Shown one piece after another: positions 1 through 6,365 of a stretch of 36,182 bases of DNA. The position numbers were made by a program, and so were the translations under genes. This stretch comes from Lachnospiraceae bacterium. GTDB taxonomy: Bacteria > Bacillota > Clostridia > Lachnospirales > Lachnospiraceae. The notes beneath the pieces were generated by a model, which was not told the origin of the DNA, did no database searches, and saw only the letters and a program-made list of their open reading frames with translations. The stretch spans positions 1 to 36,182 of the forward strand of contig JAFPAQ010000033.1 of the NCBI GenBank assembly GCA_017424235.1. Direction: 5' to 3'. Each line of letters starts with the position of its first letter. The stretch's first letter is position 1.

Positions 1-1044
1 AAAGCGATGAATGAGCTTATTCCGGTGTTAAATGATTTGGCACAGATGACAGAAGGCTTAGATAAGATGGCATCTTTTGATACTACAGCAAATGACATTT
101 CAAATATTACTTCAGCGAAAGCGGCATTGGATAGTGCAAAGGATTTGCTGGATAATATTGACAGTATTGCAGCAAACCAACAGACGCAGCAGAATCCTGA
201 TTCACAAGCAGCCCAAAAGGTAATAAATGACCTTAAAGAACAGATAGTAGAAGATGTTAAAGCAAATGACTTTAAAAATGTAGCCAGTGAAATGAAAAGT
301 ATGGAGGACATGGCACAAAAGAACAAAGAGGCTGTAAAAGATGCTTTAGGAGAAATGATAGGAGACATCGAAGATATTATTTCTGATAATAATTCAGCTG
401 ATGAAGCAAGTACCGATGGCCCAATAACCAAACTGGCAGAACAGGCTTCTGCGCTTAAAGAGGATACAGATAATAAAAATCAGGTAACTCAGGGAATGCT
501 TGAAAAAATACTTGGTGATTATCTTGAAGAAGATTTTATGTCTCTTAGTCAGAAAGAACAGGTTGTTGTGCTAAATGCAGTTAAAAAGTATGCTGATTTC
601 AGCAATGCCTCATCAGCCAAAAAGCTTATGAGAAATCTTACTGAAAAAATGTACAATTCAGATAATCCATATGTATATCCTAAATATAATGGAGACAAGG
701 GAGAGTTTGTTGCTACCAATGCAATAGAAAGGTGTCTTGGTTACAGATATATATATAACAACAATAATAAAACAGTCGTTCTTAGCAAAAAAGGGGATTA
801 TTATACCTTTAAAGAGTATGATATGGAGGTTTCACATGGTGATGCCATAGAGACTATGCAAAAGGCAGCAGGATTTCAGTCCGTTATTTATGTTGTTGAG
901 GATTATACTATGAAGGCATTTGGATGTAGTGCTGAATATGTATCCAATTCAGATTATGCTTATCTTATTACAGAAGAGATTGATACAGCCTCAGATGAAG
1001 TATTTTCTGTTCTGGTAGAAATGGGGGAAAGAATGAATGGCTGA
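1..1044 (+). CDS. 3' part of a CIS-linked protein, helical region plus copper-amine-oxidase-N-like C-terminus
   Basis: The reading frame is open from the first base of the window. The first ATG is at 7 with no room for a visible ribosome site, so the gene probably begins upstream. I do not recognise it as a whole. Counting from that ATG, residues 1-165 are acidic, Ala/Asp/Lys-rich and probably helical. Residues 225-345 look like a compact alpha/beta domain whose pattern (LGYRY, then KTVVL, then a YVVEDYTMKAFG stretch) recalls Cu_amine_oxidN1-type extracellular domains of Firmicutes; this is a resemblance by eye only. The 3' end overlaps the DUF4255 gene by 8 bases, suggesting translational coupling and a place in the CIS operon. 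It might be a surface-binding, fibre-like or cargo component. Confidence 0.6.
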   Translation, partial: KAMNELIPVLNDLAQMTEGLDKMASFDTTANDISNITSAKAALDSAKDLLDNIDSIAANQQTQQNPDSQAAQKVINDLKEQIVEDVKANDFKNVASEMKSMEDMAQKNKEAVKDALGEMIGDIEDIISDNNSADEASTDGPITKLAEQASALKEDTDNKNQVTQGMLEKILGDYLEEDFMSLSQKEQVVVLNAVKKYADFSNASSAKKLMRNLTEKMYNSDNPYVYPKYNGDKGEFVATNAIERCLGYRYIYNNNNKTVVLSKKGDYYTFKEYDMEVSHGDAIETMQKAAGFQSVIYVVEDYTMKAFGCSAEYVSNSDYAYLITEEIDTASDEVFSVLVEMGERMNG

Positions 1045-1648
1045 TTATTCAATAATATCAGATACAAGTAATTTTATGTGTAAGATGCTTCGAGAGAAAA
1101 TGTGTCCGGAGCCGATTCCATCCACCAATAATATTCAGATATCAAGTCCGGCATCACAGGATGTTGATTATCTGGTAGGTGTATATTTGTACGACATAAA
1201 AGAAGAACCTGATGCTACCCAGTCACAGATGATAAGAAGGGGCAGTGTACAGTTGCAAAGACCACCACGTCCATATGGTCTGTACTATATGGTTTTTATA
1301 AATGGCTCATCTCAGATGGGCTTGAAGGATTTGGATATCCAGAAAATAGTTGGAAAGATATTACAGATAGTGAATGATAATTCAATCATTTCACCGAATA
1401 CTCTTCAACCCTGGCTGGATATAATAGAGCCGCCTATACATATTACACAGGCGAAGCTCACGATGGAAGAAAAGCAGAGAGTATGGCAGGGAGTCAACAA
1501 ACCCTATCAGTTAAGTCTTTTCTTTAAGGCAAGTCCGGTACTTGTGTCAAGCGAGGTGGTGGTAAACACTCCGCCTGTTACAGACGCTACATTTACTGTT
1601 TCAGCAGTGGATGAAGAGAGGAGTGATATGCTTGGCAGACATAATTAA
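1037..1648 (+). CDS. DUF4255 (Pvc16/Afp16 N-terminal family) tail/sheath terminator protein
   Basis: A 203-residue protein that fits the DUF4255 (Pvc16_N) family, whose members cap the distal end of the tube and sheath in extracellular CIS particles such as Afp and PVC. Family hallmarks seen are an N-terminal helix followed by a strand with VGVYLYDIKEE, the RPPRPYGLYYMVF strand (residues 75-87), and a late RVWQGVNKPYQLSLFFKASPV segment corresponding to the usual W-x-x-x-x-x-PY-x-LS-x-x-Y-x-x-x-PV pattern. Length is normal for the family. It overlaps the preceding gene by 8 bases and the next gene by up to 17 bases. A terminator placed before the sheath, as here, is common in eCIS loci. Confidence 0.82.
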   Translation: MADYSIISDTSNFMCKMLREKMCPEPIPSTNNIQISSPASQDVDYLVGVYLYDIKEEPDATQSQMIRRGSVQLQRPPRPYGLYYMVFINGSSQMGLKDLDIQKIVGKILQIVNDNSIISPNTLQPWLDIIEPPIHITQAKLTMEEKQRVWQGVNKPYQLSLFFKASPVLVSSEVVVNTPPVTDATFTVSAVDEERSDMLGRHN

Positions 1649-2381
1649 GATGCAATTAAGTTTGGTGATTCACTTAATTGATACAACTACGGGTAATTCT
1701 ATCCTTGAGTCAAATGTTTCTTTTTACAGGGACGGTGCTAAACTCTCAACATTGTCAAGAGGTAATGGGCTGTTTCTTGTGATGAATGAATCGAAGGAAA
1801 ATTTTAAGTTAAAATCAGTTATCTACGGATATGAGGAAAACGTAACCGAGATTGATTTTGCCACATTGGAGCAGAAACTCCCAATGCAGGAGATATATCT
1901 TATTCCAAAGACTCTTAGAGGGGTGAATGAAGGACTGTTAACACTTCAAGGAGTGTATATGGGAATCAATTCAATAAAAGCAGTTCCACTGTATTCGCAT
2001 CATTTGTACACCAGAGGATATGAAGAACAAAAAAGAATCATCAGTGTTTTTAATCCGCATAAAAAAAATCTTTTAAATCATCACTATGCGATTATAGCAA
2101 AAGATAATTCTTCCTTTGAAGAATTCGTTTTGCTTGAGCAGCCTGATGCAAAGCGCATCAAGATACAGAATAGCATAAAAAGTGACTGTAATAATGACTG
2201 TGCTATCGAAAGAGTGATTTTTGGGATTACGGATTCTGAAGGAAACTATTTGTTGAGAGTAAGAGATGATTCACCCAAAATTCCGTATCTCATACGATAC
2301 GAGGTTGAAGGCGAAGAGAACTTTGAACTGATGGATTTTCGACAGATTCATGAACTGGGTTCTGGAAGGGATGGTGATTAA
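1632..2381 (+). CDS. Hypothetical beta-rich CIS-associated protein between terminator and PAAR genes
   Basis: Not recognised. I chose a TTG start at 1632 because AGAGGAG at 1617-1623 sits 8 bases upstream; an ATG at 1611 lies upstream of that site and an ATG at 1650 lies far downstream of it. Either alternative would change only the N-terminus. The product (249 residues from the TTG) begins with a beta-sandwich-like region of about 85 residues (VIHLIDTTTGNSILESNVSF onward), reminiscent of carboxypeptidase-regulatory-like domains. A second strand-rich region follows (ILL and VRYEVEG-type strands). No signal peptide or catalytic motif is visible. Its stop codon overlaps the start of the PAAR-like gene (TAATG), so it is probably co-translated with the tip protein and may help load or decorate it; that role is inference. 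Confidence 0.7.
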   Translation: MADIIKMQLSLVIHLIDTTTGNSILESNVSFYRDGAKLSTLSRGNGLFLVMNESKENFKLKSVIYGYEENVTEIDFATLEQKLPMQEIYLIPKTLRGVNEGLLTLQGVYMGINSIKAVPLYSHHLYTRGYEEQKRIISVFNPHKKNLLNHHYAIIAKDNSSFEEFVLLEQPDAKRIKIQNSIKSDCNNDCAIERVIFGITDSEGNYLLRVRDDSPKIPYLIRYEVEGEENFELMDFRQIHELGSGRDGD

Positions 2382-2767
2382 TGGGACTAATAGCAGTAAC
2401 GGGGGCAACCATAGTTTGTACCTGTGGAATGTCACCGGGAACCTTAAATGCCACTTCGGCAACAAATGTGCTTACCGGTGGTAAGCCTACAGCAACAATA
2501 AAGGATTGTGCAGCGGGAGCTAATATTACACCTATGGGGTTGTGTAATTCAATGGCTAATCCGGCAGTGGCATCTGCTACAGCAGCGGCGATGGGAGTAC
2601 TTACGCCACAACCCTGTACACCGGTTACTGTAGGAACATGGACACCAGTAGCTCCACAGATAACAGTATGTTCAACACCTTGCCTGATGCAGGGTTCAAC
2701 ATTACAGTGTGCGTATGCAGGTACCATTTCCATTACCAACACAGGACAGGTTACAGTCAGAAATTAA
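2381..2767 (+). CDS. DUF4280 PAAR-like spike-tip protein
   Basis: A 128-residue Cys/Gly/Thr-rich protein matching DUF4280, a PAAR-like family found with CIS and T6SS loci. Visible hallmarks are the start GLIAVTGATIVCTCG, a KDC motif at residues 41-43, PMGLCNSMANP at 51-61, a PC-x-P at 78-81, and the C-terminal pattern of a small residue, LQCAYAG and GQVTV. There are eight cysteines (13, 15, 43, 55, 79, 97, 101, 110), which could hold a metal ion or disulfides. Proteins of this type cap the central spike (the Afp10 position). The gene starts inside the preceding stop codon. A long antisense ORF here is a composition artefact. Confidence 0.8.
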   Translation: MGLIAVTGATIVCTCGMSPGTLNATSATNVLTGGKPTATIKDCAAGANITPMGLCNSMANPAVASATAAAMGVLTPQPCTPVTVGTWTPVAPQITVCSTPCLMQGSTLQCAYAGTISITNTGQVTVRN

Positions 2768-2818
2768 GCAAAAACTAAATAGGAATTAAAAAAATATTTT
2801 AGAAAGAGGGGTAATACC

Positions 2819-4513
2819 ATGGGAGAATATTTATCACCAGGCGTATATGTTGAGGAATATGATAATTCCCCAAGAGCAATAGAAGGTGTAGGAACAAGTA
2901 CAGCAGGATTTGTTGGACTTGCCGAAAAAGGTCCTGTTATTGGAGCACCATCATTAATAACTAATTTTTCTGAATTTGTGAAGCAGTTTGGTGGCTTCTT
3001 AAGTGATTTTGAATTTGGAGAATACAGATATCTTGCAAATTCAGTAGAGCAGTTTTTTGCAAATGGCGGAACTCGTTGTTTTGTTGCCAGAGTAACACCA
3101 CCTGATGCTAAAACTGCAAAAGCTACACAGGGAAATCTTATCGTAAGTGCTGCCAATCCGGGTAAATGGGGAAACAGGATTCAGGTAGAGCTTGGAATAG
3201 TGACCAAGAAAAAATTACAGATTATCAAAAAGGAAGCAGATGGATATGTTGCAAAAAGCACATCAGGCTTTAGAGAAGGTGATCTTGTTGTAGTAGGTGA
3301 TGAGTATAATAAGATAGCAACAGTGCTTGATAATAAGATTACTTTTGAAAAAGAATTCACTGCTGATATTGTAGATGATGCATTTGTGCCAAAGACAGTA
3401 CTCTATCTTGTTGAGATTGATATGCAGGTACGTTATAAGGATCAGGTAGAGAATTATTCAGGACTTAATCTTAATCCTATATCTCCTAATTATATTATTA
3501 CAAGAACAGATAAGAGTGAGATTGTCAAATTTGACCTTGAAGCAACAGATGTTGTTGGAAATCCAATGGAAGAGATTTTTGGAGCAGGTGCAGACAGTGG
3601 CATTATTATGCTGGAGGGCGGTACAGATGGTACAGTTGACAGCATTAATGCAGGTACTTATATAGGTGATGATAATGGTCCGGGAAAGAGAACAGGTATA
3701 CAGTCTTTTGTAGAAAATACCGTAGTAAGCATTTTGGCTGTACCGGGAATTACCATTCCGGAGGTAGTTGTAGCACTGGTTGCTCACTGTGAAAATCTAA
3801 AGAGCAGATTTGCAGTTATTGATATGCCAAAGGATGCTACAAAGACCAAAGAACTTATTGAGTACAGAGGAATGATTGATTCTACATATGCAGCAATGTA
3901 TCATCCTTGGATACAGGTATTTGACAGATCTGTCAATAAACCTTCAATTATTCCACCATCAGGAGCTGTGATGGGTGTATATTCAAGAACTGATGTACAA
4001 AGAGGCGTTCACAAAGCACCTGCAAATGAGAGTATTGCATGTACAGGACTTGCCCTCAATTATACGCAGGGTGAACAGGATATACTTAATCCGGAGGGTA
4101 TAAACCTTATAAGAGCACTTCCGGGACAGGGTATCAAAATCTGGGGTGCCAGAACAGCAAGTACAAATGCATCCTTTAAATATGTCAATGTCAGAAGATT
4201 ATTTATCTATATCGAAGAGAGCATTAAGGCAAATACAAGCTGGGTTGTATTTGAACCCAATGACCAGACTCTCTGGAGCAGGGTTGCATTTTCTATAAGC
4301 TCCTTCCTTGACAGTGCATGGAGAAATGGTATGCTTGCAGGAAGCTCTCCTCAGGAGGCATTTTTCGTTGAAATCGGTGCTACAACAATGACTCAGGATG
4401 ATATTGCAAATGGAAGACTTATTTGTAATATTGGTATAGCACCATCAAAACCTGCTGAATTTGTAATCTTCAGAGTTACACAGCATACAGCTTCATCAGG
4501 TGGGGCAGAATAA
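2819..4513 (+). CDS. Contractile tail sheath protein
   Basis: A 564-residue phage-tail-sheath family protein that forms the contractile outer tube driving the injection. The N-terminus has the classic SPGVYVEEYDNSPRAIEGV motif and TSTAGFVGLAEKGP; residues 45-95 carry the FxxxFGGF and FFANGGTRCFVARV elements. The C-terminus has the highly conserved FKYVNVRRLFIYIEESI, WVVFEPNDQTLWSRV and GRLICNIGIAPSKPAEFVIFR segments that fold into the inner sheath domain contacting the tube. A strong ribosome site (GAGGGG, 2806-2811) precedes the ATG. Afp and PVC clusters carry three sheath paralogues; this one shows a single sheath, like simpler CIS and phage tails. The central variable domain (residues about 120-260) is the surface-exposed insertion. 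Confidence 0.97.
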   Translation: MGEYLSPGVYVEEYDNSPRAIEGVGTSTAGFVGLAEKGPVIGAPSLITNFSEFVKQFGGFLSDFEFGEYRYLANSVEQFFANGGTRCFVARVTPPDAKTAKATQGNLIVSAANPGKWGNRIQVELGIVTKKKLQIIKKEADGYVAKSTSGFREGDLVVVGDEYNKIATVLDNKITFEKEFTADIVDDAFVPKTVLYLVEIDMQVRYKDQVENYSGLNLNPISPNYIITRTDKSEIVKFDLEATDVVGNPMEEIFGAGADSGIIMLEGGTDGTVDSINAGTYIGDDNGPGKRTGIQSFVENTVVSILAVPGITIPEVVVALVAHCENLKSRFAVIDMPKDATKTKELIEYRGMIDSTYAAMYHPWIQVFDRSVNKPSIIPPSGAVMGVYSRTDVQRGVHKAPANESIACTGLALNYTQGEQDILNPEGINLIRALPGQGIKIWGARTASTNASFKYVNVRRLFIYIEESIKANTSWVVFEPNDQTLWSRVAFSISSFLDSAWRNGMLAGSSPQEAFFVEIGATTMTQDDIANGRLICNIGIAPSKPAEFVIFRVTQHTASSGGAE

Positions 4514-4544
4514 ACGATATTTTGTATAAAAGGAGAATAAAGAT

Positions 4545-5045
4545 ATGGCAAATGATAAGAATACTTTAGGACTTGCTTATCCGTTAACTAAAATGAACTT
4601 TGTTGTTTCAGTGGATGGATATGGTACTGCTGCATTTTCAGAAGTAACGGGTGTAGAAGCCAGTGTTGATGTAATAGAGTTCAGACAGGGTAATGCACAC
4701 AGTCTTGCACCTGTAAAGATTCCGGGACTTGTAAAGCATGGAAATATTACACTTAAATATGGAATGACACTTGGCACACAGTTTGCACAGTGGGTTTCAA
4801 AATGTGTAAATGACCAGCGTTCCGGTGCAGGTATTGAGCGTAAGACGGTTACTATTGAACTTATTGATATCCGAGAAGGAGCTCCATCAGCATTGCAGGA
4901 GCAGATAACGGGAAATATTAAGTGGGAGCTTAAGGAAGCATGGGTAGCAAAATACAGCGCTCCTGACCTCAATGCATCAACAAGTGAGGTTGCAATTGAA
5001 AGTGTTGAGATTGCATATGAAGAGCTTACAATCCCGGCAGTATAA
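4545..5045 (+). CDS. Inner tube protein (gp19-like, Afp1/Pvc1 type)
   Basis: A 166-residue tail-tube protein that stacks as hexameric rings inside the sheath. Family marks are the N-terminal YPLTKMNFVVSVDG strand, the FSEVTGVEASVDVIEFRQGN segment around residues 31-50, the KIPGLVKHGNITLKYGM strand and the C-terminal VAIESVEIAYEEL strand. It starts 31 bases after the sheath gene with a good ribosome site (AAAGGAG), and is followed by strong hairpins. Sheath and tube are needed in the highest copy number, consistent with this place in the operon. A second tube-fold gene is found at 5838. Confidence 0.95.
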   Translation: MANDKNTLGLAYPLTKMNFVVSVDGYGTAAFSEVTGVEASVDVIEFRQGNAHSLAPVKIPGLVKHGNITLKYGMTLGTQFAQWVSKCVNDQRSGAGIERKTVTIELIDIREGAPSALQEQITGNIKWELKEAWVAKYSAPDLNASTSEVAIESVEIAYEELTIPAV

Positions 5046-5109
5046 TAAATAAATTATTCATATTAGATTTATCAGTAAATATTATCAGCAAATAATACAG
5101 CATAATATA

Positions 5110-5157
5110 CAGGATACGTCTTATGGGCGTATAAGGCGTATCCTGATTTGTCTGTTT
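5110..5157 (+). terminator. Strong hairpin after tube gene, likely partial terminator
   Basis: A 15-bp stem (5110-5124 with 5131-5145, one T-G wobble) encloses a 6-base loop (GGGCGT) and is followed by the T-rich run ATTTGTCTGTTT. It lies 65 bases after the tube stop. The downstream baseplate genes have no obvious strong promoter of their own, so this most likely acts as a leaky terminator or an mRNA 3'-end stabiliser that raises sheath and tube mRNA relative to baseplate mRNA. That effect is inference. Confidence 0.75.
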
Positions 5158-5164
5158 AAAAAAG

Positions 5165-5190
5165 CATATAAGCTTATTATATGTTTTTTT
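5165..5190 (+). terminator. Second AT-rich hairpin with T-run
   Basis: CATATAA (5165-5171) and TTATATG (5177-5183) form a 7-bp stem with loop GCTTA, followed by seven Ts (5184-5190) and preceded by a run of As. It is weak in GC but backs up the stronger hairpin 20 bases upstream. The rest of the gap to the next gene (5191-5257) holds a TATAAA box at 5215-5220 with no convincing -35 element and an AAGGGG ribosome site before the ATG at 5258. Confidence 0.5.
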
Positions 5191-5257
5191 GGATAAACAA
5201 AATAATCAGGAGAGTATAAAATCTGTTTTAGACAGGTAATTAGAAAGGGGTATTTAT

Positions 5258-5620
5258 ATGGAAACAGTATATGAATTTGATTTACCAAAGGGATATTTAG
5301 ATTCGGCGGGCGAGATACATAAGCATGGTAAGATGCGTCTTGCAACGGCAGGAGATGAGATAACAGCCACACGTGACCCACGAGTTTTGTCAAATCCCTC
5401 TTATCTTACTATTGTGTTATTGTCAAAGGTAATAACCGAGCTTGAAGGACTTGGAAGTGTTACACCTGCTAATATTGAGAGAATGTTTACTGCAGATTTG
5501 GCTTTTTTGCAGGATATGTATCAGAGAATCAATGATATAGAGATACCACAGATGAATGTGGTCTGCCCACAGTGTGGCCATCAGCACACTGTTCCAATAA
5601 ATTTTACTCGAGAGGGTTAA
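5258..5620 (+). CDS. Tail assembly chaperone / T4-baseplate-assembly-like protein with CxxC motif
   Basis: A 120-residue protein lying directly after the tube gene, the position of tail assembly chaperones in phages. The start (METVYEFDLPKGYLDSAGEI, with GKMRLATAGDEITATRDP following) fits the small baseplate-hub-assembly/chaperone proteins of eCIS loci (T4_baseplate-like). Residues 45-95 are helical. A CPQCGH knuckle at residues 103-108 followed by QHTV resembles half of a zinc ribbon and is common in these proteins. An AAGGGG ribosome site precedes the ATG. The last codons contain a canonical -1 slippery heptamer, and the next gene lies in the -1 frame, so a fused product of about 190 residues is possible (see the frameshift entry). 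Confidence 0.75.
   Translation: METVYEFDLPKGYLDSAGEIHKHGKMRLATAGDEITATRDPRVLSNPSYLTIVLLSKVITELEGLGSVTPANIERMFTADLAFLQDMYQRINDIEIPQMNVVCPQCGHQHTVPINFTREG
5599..5605 (+). promoter_or_regulatory. Candidate -1 programmed ribosomal frameshift site (A_AAT_TTT)
   Basis: In the frame of the chaperone gene the codons read ATA AAT TTT ACT, giving the X_XXY_YYZ heptamer A_AAT_TTT at exactly 5599-5605, five codons before the TAA stop at 5618-5620. Slipping back one base continues into the DUF6760-like frame with no stop until 5829, giving about 116 + 74 residues. A 7-bp stem (5570-5576 with 5585-5591) lies just upstream and a GAGAGGG sequence at 5610-5616 lies just downstream; neither is a classical downstream stimulator. 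Frameshifted chaperone pairs are well known after the tube gene of long-tailed phages (lambda G/GT). The alternative is independent initiation of the second gene from GAGAGGG. Confidence 0.5.
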
Positions 5621-5622
5621 AA

Positions 5623-5829
5623 CTGTATCCAAAGGATGAAATGTATAAAGAAATGTCATTTATTTCTTATTATTTTCATTGGGGACAAAATGAAGTGATG
5701 GGACTTGATCATGTCAGCAGAAGGCGATGGTGCGAGGAGATTTCACAGATTAATAAGAGTTTGACTCCCTCAAAGAAAGAGAATAAAAAGGAGAAATCCA
5801 TTTTAGATATGCTGCCAAGCAGGAGGTAA
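5623..5829 (+). CDS. DUF6760-like small CIS protein
   Basis: The segment LYPKDEMYKEMSFISYYFHW followed by GLDHVSRRRWCEEISQIN is the hallmark of a small family (DUF6760) found next to tail assembly genes in eCIS and phage loci. The start is unclear. The frame is open from a GTG at 5572 that has no ribosome site, while family similarity begins at the LYP codons (CTG at 5623, six bases after GAGAGGG). The first ATG is at 5641. It could be made by -1 frameshifting from the preceding gene, by initiation at CTG 5623, or from ATG 5641 behind AAAGGA; I list the CTG because it includes the conserved LYP. The C-terminus is Lys-rich. AGGAGG at 5821-5826, within its final codons, serves the next gene. 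Confidence 0.7.
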   Translation: MYPKDEMYKEMSFISYYFHWGQNEVMGLDHVSRRRWCEEISQINKSLTPSKKENKKEKSILDMLPSRR

Positions 5830-5837
5830 GATTAATA

Positions 5838-6335
5838 ATGCCTAGAGGTTCTAATTATGTTGTTACAAACTATTCAAAGGATCCTGCAATAGGATATAAC
5901 TTTTTATTGAGAGTAGAGGGTATATATGATGTGCCCTGCAGAAAAATAAGTCCGATAAGGAAAGATAATGAGTATGAAATAATTAAAGAGGGCGGAGTTA
6001 ATGATTATGTTCATCTTAAAAGAAAACAAATTCAGCAGCCTTTTACATTTGAGGTAGAGAGATATGTAGGACTGGATTATTTGGATCCGTTACCAAATGG
6101 TGCAGAAATGATTTTGCCAATAATTCTCTTTGTAGGGTCAGGATATGGAAATATCCTGACTAACACACGGCGCACTTACATATTTACAGGCTGTGTTGTG
6201 ATGGGTAAGGAGTATGGGGAACTAAATGCCGAGCATAGTGGACTTTTGATTGAAAAAACAAAGATAGCGTATGAAACTATGTATACTTTAGACGGAATAA
6301 TGGGTGATATGAGTCTTTTGTCATCAATTTTTTAG
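5838..6335 (+). CDS. Second tail-tube-fold protein (tube initiator, Afp5/Pvc5-like)
   Basis: A 165-residue protein with the gp19/tube fold pattern: FLLRVEGIYDVPCRKISPIR near the N-terminus, then the YEIIKEGGVNDYVHLKRKQI strand pair typical of tube proteins, and a C-terminal strand LLIEKTKIAYETMYTLDG. It lacks close similarity to the main tube protein at 4545. In Afp/PVC particles such divergent tube paralogues sit between the baseplate hub and the main tube and start tube polymerisation. AGGAGG lies 11 bases upstream of the ATG. Confidence 0.75.
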   Translation: MPRGSNYVVTNYSKDPAIGYNFLLRVEGIYDVPCRKISPIRKDNEYEIIKEGGVNDYVHLKRKQIQQPFTFEVERYVGLDYLDPLPNGAEMILPIILFVGSGYGNILTNTRRTYIFTGCVVMGKEYGELNAEHSGLLIEKTKIAYETMYTLDGIMGDMSLLSSIF

Positions 6336-6365
6336 GATTTTGTAGTGTGAAAGGGGTTTGTAATA

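Noticed and set aside
2290-2742. 150-residue ORF on the - strand opposite the PAAR-like gene
   Set aside because: It mirrors the Cys/Thr/Pro composition of the DUF4280 gene, has no ribosome site and no family features.
5570-5591. 7-bp stem upstream of the slippery site as a frameshift stimulator
   Set aside because: Known stimulators lie downstream or are ribosome-binding-like sequences upstream; this stem encodes the Cys knuckle and may be chance.
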